64,000 bases of DNA from Styela clava (taxonomy: Eukaryota > Chordata > Ascidiacea > Stolidobranchia > Styelidae). Made by a program: the position numbers and the translations under genes. The stretch is taken from assembly GCF_964204865.1 (NCBI RefSeq), contig NC_135252.1:5911383-5975382 (forward strand), in the 5' to 3' direction. Below are positions 36,220 through 47,592 of the stretch, one piece after another. The number at the start of each line of letters is the position of its first letter. Position 1 is the first letter of the stretch. The notes below the pieces were generated by a model. It was not told where the DNA came from. It did not search any database and was given only the letters and a program-made list of their open reading frames with translations.

Positions 36220-36413
36220 GGTTCCATTACATTTGAACCCACGTACATTTGAACCCATGACAATTGCACCTGTATGCTATTGCACCTATGGAATTTTTTT
36301 GTTTCACGGATAGTTAAACCCATACTAACCCATGGGTTTTAGCACCCGCATATAGATTGAACCCGTGGATACGCATGGGTTCAAACGTACATGGGTTCAA
36401 ATGTACGGTCACC
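36220..36413. mobile_element. 194-bp foldback MITE with 9-bp target duplication
   Basis: The ends both begin GGT and carry TACATTTGAACCCA in inverted orientation, with the motif repeated within each arm. The flanking direct repeat TTTGAGTCA lies at 36211-36219 and 36414-36422, and the next base G is also shared. A 9-10-bp duplication is longer than the hAT norm and would fit a Mutator-like source. Confidence 0.8.
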
Positions 36414-36754
36414 TTTGAGTCAGCAAGCGGTAAGCCTCACATGTAAAAATAAACTTCAGGAGATAAACAAAATGGTACTCATAGTCGGGTGAATATAATA
36501 TTGGGAAACAATTGTATAAAGAGTGGAATCAGCCTTATAACAAGAAAGAATTTAGACAGATGGGTGACTAATACCCACAAATACATATATAAGTACCAAT
36601 TTATAAACTATTATATACCCCAAATGTGAAACAATTTTGGTAATCTTAATATCAATAGTCATATATAAGTGGAAATTTGGATAAATAAACATCATTTGAA
36701 ATAAAGAGGGTCAGCCTCTCAAATGCACAAAATAGACCTCAATATAAAGAATAT

Positions 36755-36982
36755 AGCAAGGGTTCAGCCTCAAAATTAGACGGCAGTTATTGCAAATACA
36801 CCAATGGTGCTCATAATATAAATATGGATAAATAAACTATTATTTGAATCAGCAAGGGTTTGCCTCAAAATTAGATAGCAGTTATTGGAAATACACAAAT
36901 AGTATTCAATATATAAATATGAATAAATAAACTATTATTTGACTTAGCAAGGGTTTACCCCAAAATTAGATGGCAGTTACAG
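36755..36982. repeat. Tandem repeat, ~96-bp unit, 2.4 copies
   Basis: Units begin AGCAAGGGTT at 36755, 36851 and 36946 and share CAAAATTAGA.GGCAGTTA and GATAAATAAACTATTATTTG. Related, more diverged AGGGTCAGCCTC motifs upstream (about 36660-36720) suggest a longer ancestral array. Confidence 0.8.
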
Positions 36983-38464
36983 TGGATTATGGCAGAACAG
37001 TGGATTCATTTTAATGTTTTTTATTATCGTGTGGACAATTTCTTAATCTCAGGGTAATTAATAGTAGGCTACCACCCCATATTACTGCATAGTTTGTATT
37101 GCAGTGAATTCTTTCGGTAGAATATGATTTTGAAAGCGTCACCTACTATGCCAATTCCAATATAATACCAGATGGTAACTTTTCACGGGAACTTCTTTTC
37201 AAAATAAAACTGGCATAATGCCGATGTTAATTCCCCAAATAACGACGCGGCTCGGAAGAAAACGATCGGCGATGATAACAAAATTAGCCTGTAATATTCG
37301 ACTGTCTTTATTAGTGGCGTTTTCGAAAATTTTAAAAAGAGAAGGGGGAAGGGCTGTTATTACATTTATGGTTTCCATGGAACTTTCCCAAAACAATTTG
37401 TTTGCAAGATGGTCCATAATATTTCAGCAAAGTTTAATTTGACAGACTTTGTATGGTGTCATGTTTTCCATTTACTCACCTAGGGTGATAAGTAAAGTTG
37501 TTCAAAAACTGGTGCACCATTGTTTTGGCTCTGTTAATTTAGTTTAAAAGGTGTTCGAATGGAAAAAGATTTGAGGTTGCGGCCTAGTTAGTACAAACGT
37601 GAGAATATTTACAGTGACATGTTAAATAAGTGAAGTTTTCAAATTAGAAGAAATTTCTGACTAGTTCGGTTTTTTCAAAACCATCATTTTTCTTTGTTAT
37701 TAAAAACTTTGTTCAAATTACTAATATTCCCTATACACTTTCACGGTCTTTGTCCCTCCTGTATTCTTTTTTTTTCGGATACTTCTCTCACCGAAATAAA
37801 ATGCATGATTTTTTGTGTTTATGATTTCATTTATATGTACCGGTATGCTCTTACGGTATATGTGTACAAAGTTTATTTCGTCGTGAAGGAAATCACAAAA
37901 TAATATAGAACACAAAATACTATACATGACAATAATAAATTTTATTGCAATTGATAGGAAGTTGCGAAGAATCAGAAATGGTCATCGTGAGTCTGCGACA
38001 CTGAAATTTACTACGAGTACAAAATTCAAAGAAAAGAGGCTCTAGCTAGACACAAAAAGAAACTTCCAAAAAATTGTAAAAATAAAGTAAGAAATAATAT
38101 AAATCTTTACATAAGATTTGAATAGGAGCAAATAACGTAGCTGTCGGAAGGAAAGACAATTCACAGTATTTTTTTTAAATGTTTCGTTTCATTATTCCGC
38201 TGTACATCGGTACGATCACAGAACTTAAATTATTATTTATTGACACATGCAACATCAAAATACACAATCATTCTTATCAGAGAAAAATATGTGTGTATTC
38301 ACAATAGAACTGTGTGGTGGTTTATAGTCAATTTACCGCAAAAACCTTGTGAAATAGGTTCACTAAAATTAGCATTGAACATCCGGTTAACCGGATATTT
38401 AAAATACGGAATACCCGGATATATCCGTTATCCGGATAGCGAAAATTATAGGTATCCGAACTAA
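36983..38464. other. Intergenic tract, no gene recognised
   Basis: Frames on both strands at 37199-37442 overlap each other and show no family motif. At about 38380-38455 the sequence is dense in ATCCGG/CCGGAT motifs, probably a transposon end. Nothing else is supported. Confidence 0.4.
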
Positions 38465-38465
38465 C

Positions 38466-39110
38466 CCTAGTGGGCACACCGCGGCTCGCGAGCCGCATGC
38501 GGATGGATAAATTATTATCCAAATTTTAACTAAGAGAAAAACTCTATTGTAAACTTTTTTAATTTATTAAAAGTCGTAAAGAAGTTTTCGTCAATGATTA
38601 AGACAAATTATGTTTTCGTCACAATGGTCGATGTTTATTGATGCGTCGGCGGTATTGCAGCTTGATTGCGGTTAGTTAGTCCAAGTTACTGTGCGATATG
38701 TCCTCAATTAAAAAACGAAAGTACGAAGAGTTGTCAAGTCAGAATGGGAAGAAGAATACGCATTTACCAGTCAGGAGAATAAACCTTTGTGCTTAATCTG
38801 CCATAAGCTACTAAGTGAGAATAAAGTCAGCAATGTTAAACGGCACCATGAAACGAATCATGAAGACTTCTTACGAGACTACCCTCGTAAATCAGCTATA
38901 AGGAAACACAAATTAAATGAGCTCAAATTGTGCATATATTTGAGCATAGCTGCCTGGTATATCCATTTATTGTTATTAGACTCTTGTGTGAATTTCTTTC
39001 TGTTCATGGTATTTTGGTAATATTAATAAATTCACAAATTCTGCGGCTCTTTTAAAATTCTGACTTGCAGCATGCGGCTCTCATACTAAAAAATTGTACC
39101 CACCCCTGCC
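38466..39110 (+). mobile_element. Deleted hAT element (GTF2IRD2/Charlie8-like), copy 1
   Basis: The left end holds CCGCGGCTCGCGAGCCGCATG. The right end, read inverted, begins CAGGGGTGGGTAC and carries GAGAGCCGCATG. Between them is the 5' part of a BED-finger transposase. A sister copy lies at about 58650-59480 in the lamin intron. The exact left border and target duplication are not clear. Confidence 0.65.
38698..38935 (+). pseudogene. Truncated BED-finger hAT transposase (GTF2IRD2-like)
   Basis: ATG at 38698 (MSSIKKRKYEE), then in a shifted frame LCLICHKLLSENKVSNVKRH and HETNH, a C2H2-type BED-like finger followed by RKHKLNELK. This arrangement is typical of the N-terminus of Charlie8/GTF2IRD2-related transposases. 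All of the catalytic core is missing. Confidence 0.65.
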
Positions 39111-39836
39111 TTAGACGATGCGGAAAATATTTTTCATATAATTTTATTACGAATTCTATTGTATCACAAAACTATAATATATAAGTTAGTTTTCAATTTT
39201 ATGCATAATTAAATATAAATAAAAAAGGTTTTGGAACCAATTGGGGTTAATTCGGTCAACAGTAGAAACTGAGCTAGTTTTCAAATAGTAAAAAACACTA
39301 TAATTTTCCCAAGAAAAGGAAAGCCGGAAAATTTTATCATATTTCGAACCAATTTCTCTGGTCGGTTACCATGTAAGATCGGGCATGGGAATTGTTATCA
39401 ATTTATAAGTTTTTCGTTCCAGATGAATGGACTTGGATGGGGGAGAAGCTGTGTGACCGACCAGCCGCCGTACGACGGCGAGGAACTAAACAATCCTCTA
39501 GAATTTTTTTTCTATTTCCCGCTGTAATCGAGACAGCGAGCATGCGAAAAGTAATAATAGATTGCAGAGTACAATGACAAGCGTGTTTCTAACGATTAGC
39601 ACGGTGCCCAGGATGGATACGAGGTTACTGCTCTAGAATTCTCCTATGGTATCATAAAAAAAAAAATAAACGGAAAAGTTCACGGCATCAAACATTAAAA
39701 AAGCACGCGAAAAATCAAGTGCCACGTAAGTTGAAAAATTAATATTTTTTAAATCAAGGGTGAAAACGCTGAACACCACTCAAGAGCGAAGATATGGCAT
39801 AAATTCGGGCAAGAACTTGCAAGCATATCGTTCATA
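39111..39836. other. Short intergenic stretch and probable 3' UTR
   Basis: No gene seen. The part adjacent to 39837 is probably the 3' UTR of the minus-strand secreted protein gene. No polyadenylation signal on that strand was identified close to the stop. Confidence 0.35.
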
Positions 39837-41471
39837 TCACTTTTTTGTACAAACGTAGGCAATAGGAACGTCCATTCTTTTGTACCCATGTTTTCTTTGT
39901 TTAAACTGTACAGAAACATCTACAGATCGTATTTCGTAGAAGTTTTCGTTCAAAAAAATCCCTGTTGCAGGATGTTGGCAAACACCAAGTCTGGCACACT
40001 CGAGAACATCTGGACCTTCGTAGCTGTAGTTTTTCTTGGGACATCGGAATCTAAAACATTTAAGTATTTGACTCAATCAATGTAAGTTACAGTATATTCT
40101 GAAACAACGACATTTATCTCGTGTACTTCATATTACTATCTAGGAGGCGCACAGACCGAATTTCCAATTATAGATGGCGCCATACATTACGTGATATTCA
40201 TAGCATTTATATATTAAATCTGCAAAATGAAGATAGATATTTTTTAATCTGTTATGCTCTTAATAGAACGTCTCAAGAACGAACTAATAAACGAGACGTC
40301 AAATTATCAAAAAAGATATGACAACACTTTTCGATTCCCTCATTCATCTGAATTCTAAAGCCTATTATACGATAGCCACGAAGGTGACATTCGATGAATT
40401 TAAAATACAGCAGCCCGTATATCTGAATTGACCTCACCTTATTTTTGTTGTGCTATTGGAGTTTGATATATACAGAATCAATGAGCCATTATTATTAATG
40501 AGCTGTTGTTTGCGTTCCCAGCATCTCAGTCACAAAAATATGCTATTTTTTCAAATATTCGCGGCGGATCGCATCAGTAGCAGAAGATAATAAAACACAT
40601 ACCTTAATAATTCGTATGATACAAAACCATCTAGTTGCATGGAAGCTCCGATAGGCTTGCAATATTTCAACAAACGATCACTTGAAAAAAATAATAAAAA
40701 GGGAAGAATAGAATTTGTGAATTATTTGTATTATATATTTATCACATTATTTTAAAAATCTGCTCACCAGTGATCCTTCCGTCCTTGGCAAAATATTGGC
40801 AGCAATAGAAGAAATAAGTAACCTGTTCGTACCTAATATATATAAAATATAACATAAAGATATGAGAATTGAAATAAATAGAGAAATTTTCGAAGAGAAT
40901 TCAAAACGTTGATATTTTATATCAAAAGAAAATCTCTACTATACTTATCGTTAGTGGGAAACAGGAGTATGAAGTTAGAGACGATTCACACAAAACGATA
41001 GGACTCGAGCTCTAATTCCGAGATAATAAAAATTTAACTTCGAAAACCTTGCTGTAACAAGCTACTATATCAGTTTTAAATTTTTACTAGGCTATCTGGT
41101 CTTGATTGATCAATATTTTGAATTCCGAATGCGAGGAGGGGAATAATTTTGACTTCTAACTCCAATTTCAGAACCGTATTTACAATATCTTAAATGTCCA
41201 CAAGTTTATGCAGATTCAAGTCACCTTGAATTGACCTAGAATATCTGTTGATTCTAGTCAGAGTAGAACACAATAAGAAAGAAAATGCTACAAAGAATTG
41301 ATGAATTGGCACGTAGCATAAAACAAACAATTAAATAATACTAGAACGAGGTGTCATTACTTTGAGCCAATAGACGCGAGTGTTCATACGCCGAAAATCA
41401 AATTGTAGAATATATTTCGCAAAGTAAGCGTACGAAATACGAGGCCGGAATCATTAACGTCTACTTACCAT
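39837..41471 (-). CDS. Small secreted cysteine-rich protein, IL-17-like (4 exons)
   Basis: Four coding exons on the minus strand join in phase with AG/GT borders: 41471-41469 (only the ATG, then GTAAGT), 40832-40768, 40680-40603 and 40050-39837. They give 119 residues. The N-terminus MVRTGYLFLLLLPIFCQG is a strong signal peptide. The rest is basic, with six cysteines: 23, 30, 52, 67, 73 and 116. The last exon resembles an IL-17 domain. FRCPKK and GPDVLECARLGVCQHPATG parallel the P.VI.EAKC...C.N...G stretch, and RSVDVSVQ then MDVPIAYVCT parallel the SVP....LVLRR and V.VGC.C strands. It differs in having one cysteine, not two, in the last strand. Known IL-17 proteins are secreted cystine-knot cytokines. 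The exon chain is well supported; the family call is tentative, and another cystine-knot family is possible. Confidence 0.6.
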
Positions 41472-42547
41472 TTTGTAAATATAATTAATGTTCTTATTAA
41501 TTCGACCAGTTGCAACTTAATGAAGTGCATCGAATCTAAGTCCATTTATATGTCCCTATACCCTTGATATATATACAGAAACCAAAAGTGAAAAAGCAAT
41601 TATGTAAGATATAGATATGAACCGAAAGGAAAACAGGGAATTTTTCATTTTTGTGCTATTTATGATCGACATATGTTAAATGAATTTGAATGCAAAAGCC
41701 GTAACCGTTCGCCGTGATTGGATTTGAACGCAGTTGATTCACAACACATCAAATATTCAAGCACTTTTTATTCACATTAATTGAATGAATGGGCAACGAA
41801 TTCTATTTTTGTAAATGTGATTTATTAAAGAGGAAACAAGTTGCCCTGATAAATGGATCGGGCTGAGGGGGGGGGGGGGGGGGGGTTAGTACTTTATATA
41901 CATCTTTCTCAATAGATAAGTTTCGACGTGTATGAAAAATTGATCTTTGGGAATATATACGCCATTGTCATGCAACGTTATATTTCTTTCTGGGCTATTT
42001 TAAAATCAAGCATAAAGTTTTGCCGCGCAGAAAATAAGAAAATTTTTCAATTATATAAAGACTAATTCAATGTCAAACTATCTATAGAGTTGGTCATGGT
42101 ATAGAGCCTGGGGCTGATTTGTCATAAGGCCAATTCAATATTATTCTCGTGTATGTTGGAATTTTCAGTAATATTTGAAGTTTCCAGTAATATATTTGAA
42201 TATGGATAAAAAAACACAAAAATTTAATCCTTATTGAGAAAATACTTACAGGCCCAGAATACTATTTTAATAATAACTGTTAATAAATTCGTTAAATATT
42301 CCTCGCGATATCGTCCAGACAAATGTGACGTTTAGAGAGATAGAGAGATTTTATTTCCACAAAGCAATGCTAAAAAAGAACATAGTACAGTACAGTTTTT
42401 TATATAAATACAGTGCAGTGAATATTTAAATATTGAATCGTGTTGGTCAGTATGCATGACCTTTACAAGTCACCGAGGCTCCTGACCATTTTATTTACGC
42501 TGTGATCAAAAAATCACCTGCGATTTTAATTGTCCCTTCACCTAGCA
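41472..42547. other. Upstream flank of the IL-17-like gene
   Basis: Contains that gene's probable 5' UTR and promoter; no clear TATA box was chosen. A run of 19 G lies at 41867-41885. A GA-rich head followed by TTTTATTTCCAC at about 42335-42430 loosely resembles the dispersed repeats at 10509 and 29325. Confidence 0.4.
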
Positions 42548-43482
42548 CAGTGGTTCTCAAAATTTTTGAAATATTATGCATAACGGTCCCCATTCAATTT
42601 TTCCAATGACTCGCGGTCCACTAAAGAAATGGAAGCAAACAGCAACGCGGTATATAAAGCATTCATATATTGAATGACATTGACACAGTTCAATGAGATG
42701 GGTGCGCCTGCTTGGCTTCTACTTAGGCTTACCATAAATCTGAAACAAAAAACCGGGACGGTGAGATTTGGCAAACATTCGGTTGATTGCCAGTCTTTGT
42801 AATATTGAAACGTCTACCATGCCATTGTGGGTATATACGGCTGTAAATCTCTATACTGATCATTGAATTAGAAAAAACACAAAAAAATAGTTTGTATTAT
42901 TTATTTAGACCAAAAGTATTTGTTCGCAGATGGAACCCTTCTCAAAAATTCTTGTTTTGATTTTGTCATAAAACTGATAACAAGAGACATCAACATTAAA
43001 TTTGCAGGTTACGAGTGCTTTTATATTTTCTTCTGGCATTCTGAACCTGCTTTCAGACCAGAAAATTTTACCAATGGAGAAAATCTGTTCAACAGATGCC
43101 GATGTTCCGGCAAACAAAATCAACGAGTTTCTGCAAATTCGAAATGCTAATATTTCTGTTAGAAAAAACGTTAAACATCTCTGTCCACTTAAATTCAACC
43201 GCAAAGTAAGCCAAATTGCATTTGAACCGTGCTCAGATAAATATCTCTTTATCAGTAGTCGTCGAAATGTGCATCTCTATTCAAAGCCTGACTAGCTAAC
43301 CGAACATATCATTTATCAATTTTGCAAACCAAACACTTTAGACCAGTTTAAATCACCCTTCGAATTTGTCCATATGTGGGGCCTGGGGAGCATTGTAGGC
43401 TTCATCATGCAGCTCTATATACCGCAAACATTCTTTTTAAATACAGTTACGTCGATTTCGCCAAAGCGTTCCAAGGATTCCA

Positions 43483-46400
43483 CAGGCTTGCAAATCCGCG
43501 CCCGAAAACGAGAGTCTAGGCATACTCTCGTCGACCTCCTAACGGAATTCGAAAGTTTCAATGACGTCATAGTGACGTCACATATACTCCCGTCCCAGGA
43601 AAATGTTACGCGAGTCAGGTGCGAGTCAATCAATGTGTCTAATTATATCTACGCACACACTATCTACACACCTACTTTCGCTCGATAAACACTACGTCGG
43701 TACCCTCGTTCTGCGATATTGCTACTTGCGAGCGTCTCGTTAAATACTAATAAAGATAGCTGCGTGCTCTGCGACGCCGTTTTCCCCGCACGTCGTAAAT
43801 GACCTAATTATATATCGGGGTAATCAACCATTTTGCAGGTTTTGCTGCAAACTGTGGACTGTGAATAACTCTCAACATGTTACCCTACAAAGAAAATAAT
43901 AACTCTAGTTTTGCAAAATAAAGGGAGGAACTTTAATAAACGGCAGTCGTCGTTGCCATCGCCTGTTTTTTTTTTTTTTTCAATAAACAAAACCATTCAT
44001 GCAGTCTGACATTTGCCGTACAAACTGAAATCTATAAAATAAGTTCGCATGTAGCAGATGAGTTCATGCAAAATAAACATCGCACAGAAAGAACGAAATT
44101 GAATATTAAACGCTAATCGCCGCCCGTCGACTTCGCATCATTTAAAATGTATAAAAAGAAAGGTTAGAAATTATGTCGACGAACAAAGAAATGCGTGAGA
44201 CGCTTTCAGGTTCACATATCACAATTTTAGTCTTCTTCCGACGAGCTATCATCGATGTTTATTAGTTGAGGCTGTACCAAGCTGGGCTTTGCTGTTTCCA
44301 ACCCCCCTAAAATTGAATTTATACGTCGTTTCACGAGACCTCGTTCAGACGTCCCATCGCTTCCCATAAATCGGGCGGAAGCCTTGTTGACCAGATTTTC
44401 TCGAATGGCCCCGTCTTCGAACTGTTCTTTACGCGTGGCAATTAATAGAAGATCTTTTATCATATTGTGTCCGAGATGTGATCGCCAATCAGTGAGAATT
44501 CGCCGTAAACAACTGAACCCTCTTTCGACAACAGCATTTGAGAATGGTAAGCAAAGCACTAACTCGACAACGATCAACAAATTTTTATACGCCTCCTTCT
44601 TTCGCTGGTGCAACTTGTGCCAAAAGTCGGTAGTGCTCAAATCTTTGTAAACCTCATTTCCCTGGACGTCATACTTCAAATCATCCCATTCTTTCAAGCA
44701 TGCACCCTTCTCGCACCCAGCTGCGTGTAGAGGTACTTTGAAGTACTCAAAGACTTGTGAAAGATCTTGATTGCCATATTCAGGGACGGACGCATTAATC
44801 CCGCCATCCGACATCAAGATTTCAGGGTTCAGCCATGATAACTTACTCAAAATGTTTTCTTGTTCTTCTATTTCTGTAAATCGCTCGTCCAGGCAATCAC
44901 GCAGATTTCTTATGCATTGCGATCTTGTTGTTTGGGATCTCTGGATGATGGTTTCCTCTGCAAAATGAAAAACCACGCTTTCCTCGTGTTCCAGGAGTCT
45001 GGCGGTCGGTGTTTCACGCCTTTTACAAGTAATGCGTATTGCCTTCGTTTGTCCACCATCTTCGTGTCTGGTAAAACGAAACGGAAGCGGAGTGCAATTT
45101 AGGTCGCCCCTGTCATAAGCATCGAGTGCTTCTCGCTCTGCAGGACCGCCGCGAAGTTCCATAGAAGTTAATTTCATTTTCAACCGTTTTATCTGCTTGG
45201 TAGCGTCAATAATGGATGACCCGTCATGATCTGATTGTATTGCGATTGACGTGGCAGATACCCAATTTACGATATCCTCGTATTGGCGAAATAGGATATA
45301 GAACTTGGGGCTGTGAAGATTAACGAGAAATTTCTCAGCCTTCATATCTGACTCAGCCTCCCTCTGGTTAGTGAAATGATGTATGTAAACAATCCAATTT
45401 GTTTTTAGCGCATGGAGTGCGTTGAGTGTGTGTGCCACAAATCTTGTGCCTTGCGACTTTGGTACACTAACAACCGCGGTCTGCAACTTTTCTGCCGCAT
45501 TACATACGGCGGCCCATTCTTTAGGGCTATTCCGAAAATGATAATATATGTCAATAGGAAGTCAATAACTTGTTTGAAATGGGGGGTCAATGCGTCTTTC
45601 GATGCTAGTTCAATTCGATGTGAATAGCAATGTACTTTGATTAGCCGACCAGGGCACACGTCCTCCCATTTTTTAAGTAAACCCGTTTTACGCCCAAAGT
45701 TAACAGCAGCGCCATCGGCGCCGGCCCCGATAATTTTTGAAGAAAAAGGCTTAATAAGTTCCACAAGATATTCAATAGGTGTCTCACAATTTGTTGTTAT
45801 ATCGGGAATCAGGAAACTCAACAGAGAGCGCAATGTAGCGTGGTACAAATTGTTAGCGTCCACTCGAACATATTCCTTCATTGAAATCAAGTCAATTTCG
45901 TGTACAGCTGGTTTGCATTCGTGCGCTATTCTTATGTAAATTAGTTCCGACTCGTACGATAACTTGCGCTTGGCGACTGTTGACCCATCCACCATCCAGC
46001 TAAAAAAATTTACTTTTTTGTGCACTTCATTTCTTATTGAGGACAATATCTCCTCCGCTAGAATATGTATAAAGGCTTTACAACCTTCTCTGTTGCCATA
46101 TGACGTGGTTATTTTGCCGCCATTGTCTGCGCACAGTTGTAATAAGTCCGCAAACGCATTGAAAGGCAGTTCCTTCCTAGAGACATACAGTGCAGTACGA
46201 ACAAGAGGTTTTATGGCGTTCTCCGCCCTCTGTTTTTGGCAGCCCCATAAGCGAGCGATACTTGTTTGCGTCGGGAGCTTCCCATTCTCAATTTCGACAC
46301 ACTTCAAGTGGCCCTCGGAATTGAGGTGTCGTTCTAAATTATATCTTAAAATCCAGTTGGTGCCATTCTCCCCGTAAGTCGTCACATCATTAACAACTTT

Positions 46401-47087
46401 GCCTCCATAGCCGCGCTGTATTCTGTCACAATGTTTTTTGCATACAATGTATGCTGCATGTACGACTTTGGTATTATCTTCGTTGAAACCGAACGTCAAA
46501 CTGTCCTTTAATCTGTTTGGCCAAAACTTCCAGGCCGCTACAGAGACGGACCTTGATTTTTCCTCCATTTACTCTGATCATACAAATTATAATATCTCCT
46601 GTGGTATTTTTAAACAAAAAAAAAACGGTGTTACGCAAAGATACCCTTTTACCGGTAATTTACAACAAAACAGCCGTTAATATAACTAATTAATTACACT
46701 AGCCCTAATCTTACCGACATCTCATCTTTGTTAGTCTGCAACACTTCTATTAAATTCATAATACGCATTCGCAGTCTGCCTTATTACAAGGGAACATTCT
46801 GCATTCGCCAACGCCAAGTCGTCCGGAGGCGTGCCCGTGCTTGATTCCTCGCTTTTCGCTCTTATGTACTATTGTGACATCATAAACCATCGCCCGCAAA
46901 CGATTTTACGTCACTAAAGAATAAAGAGAGAGAGGCGGCGGAAAAAATCGCCTCGGACTCTCGTGTACTGCTGGACGCGAGTAATGACGTTTTTTACGGG
47001 AGTAATAGCTAGACTCGGGTAGGGCAAAATACGCGAGTCTAGACTAGAGTATGACTCGCGTACTCGCGTAGATTGCATGCAAGCCTG
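43483..47087 (-). mobile_element. hAT-type transposon, family 2, inserted in family 1 copy B
   Basis: The 10-bp perfect inverted ends CAGGCTTGCA are flanked by ATTCCA at 43477-43482 and 47088-47093. The empty site is visible in copy A near 13700-13720, where one ATTCCA (read inverted) occurs without the insertion. Both ends contain an array of CGAGTC/ACTCGCG motifs, likely transposase-binding sites. It carries an almost intact transposase frame. Confidence 0.93.
44227..46568 (-). pseudogene. hAT transposase, ZNF862-like (family 2), one frameshift
   Basis: Two long frames overlap: 46568-45405 (387 codons) and 45486-44227 (419 codons), offset by one base near 45,480, within KNGPPYVMRQK. Together they form a full hAT transposase. 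An N-terminal finger-like C..C/H..H region (VCKKHC ... LERHLNSEGH) comes first, then SWMVDGST (first Asp), GAGADGAAVNFG (second Asp) and VHCYSHRIELA. GTRFVAHTLNALHALKTNW follows the shift, and the C-terminus has SNAVVERGFSCLRRI with the catalytic Glu. A single apparent lesion suggests recent activity or an assembly error. Similar sequences occur in animal ZNF862-type proteins. Plus-strand frames here are shadows. Confidence 0.88.
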
Positions 47088-47171
47088 ATTCCAGAAGTAC
47101 AAGTGATTGCGACGGAATTAACAGTCTTCACCCTTTTTCCTTCAAATTTAGCTTCACCTCTACATCTACGG

Positions 47172-47592
47172 CAGGGATCAGCAACCTTTTGTCGCCGTAC
47201 GTACATATTTTTAGAAAGCTGAAACCGAACGGATGATACTTTTTATAATAAAAATCAAGCAGTAATACATCTTTCGAATAGAATATAGATTTATTTCCTC
47301 ATTGCATCGCAAAAAAATTGCATTTGAATATTTTCAGCGCCATTGAACCCTTTGCACTTCGCATCATTTTTTTGCGTTTTGTTGCCATTTGTCTAATTAT
47401 AATTAAATTATAGGCTCATTAAACGAGTAGTTGTGAAGTATATACTTGTTAGGTTATAATATAATTAAAATAAAAAAATATAATCGTCAAAACGGCTGTT
47501 TTGTTACTATAATTTAGTTAAGCGTCACGAGCCGGATTATAAGATTCTGCGGGCCGGATCCGGCCCTGGAACCGTAAGTTGCCGACCCCCTG
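47172..47592. mobile_element. hAT-type MITE in family 1 copy B (same insertion as 13170-13623)
   Basis: The ends are CAGGGATCAGCAACC and, inverted, CAGGGGGTCGGCAAC, with target duplication ATCTACGG at 47164-47171 and 47593-47600. This is the reverse complement of the CCGTAGAT duplication in copy A, so it is one ancestral insertion inherited by both copies. Confidence 0.92.

Noticed and set aside
37199..37442. Overlapping frames on both strands, one with a hydrophobic end (SRVVIWGINIGIMPVLF)
   Set aside because: Considered as a transporter exon, but there is no family signature and no in-phase neighbouring exon.
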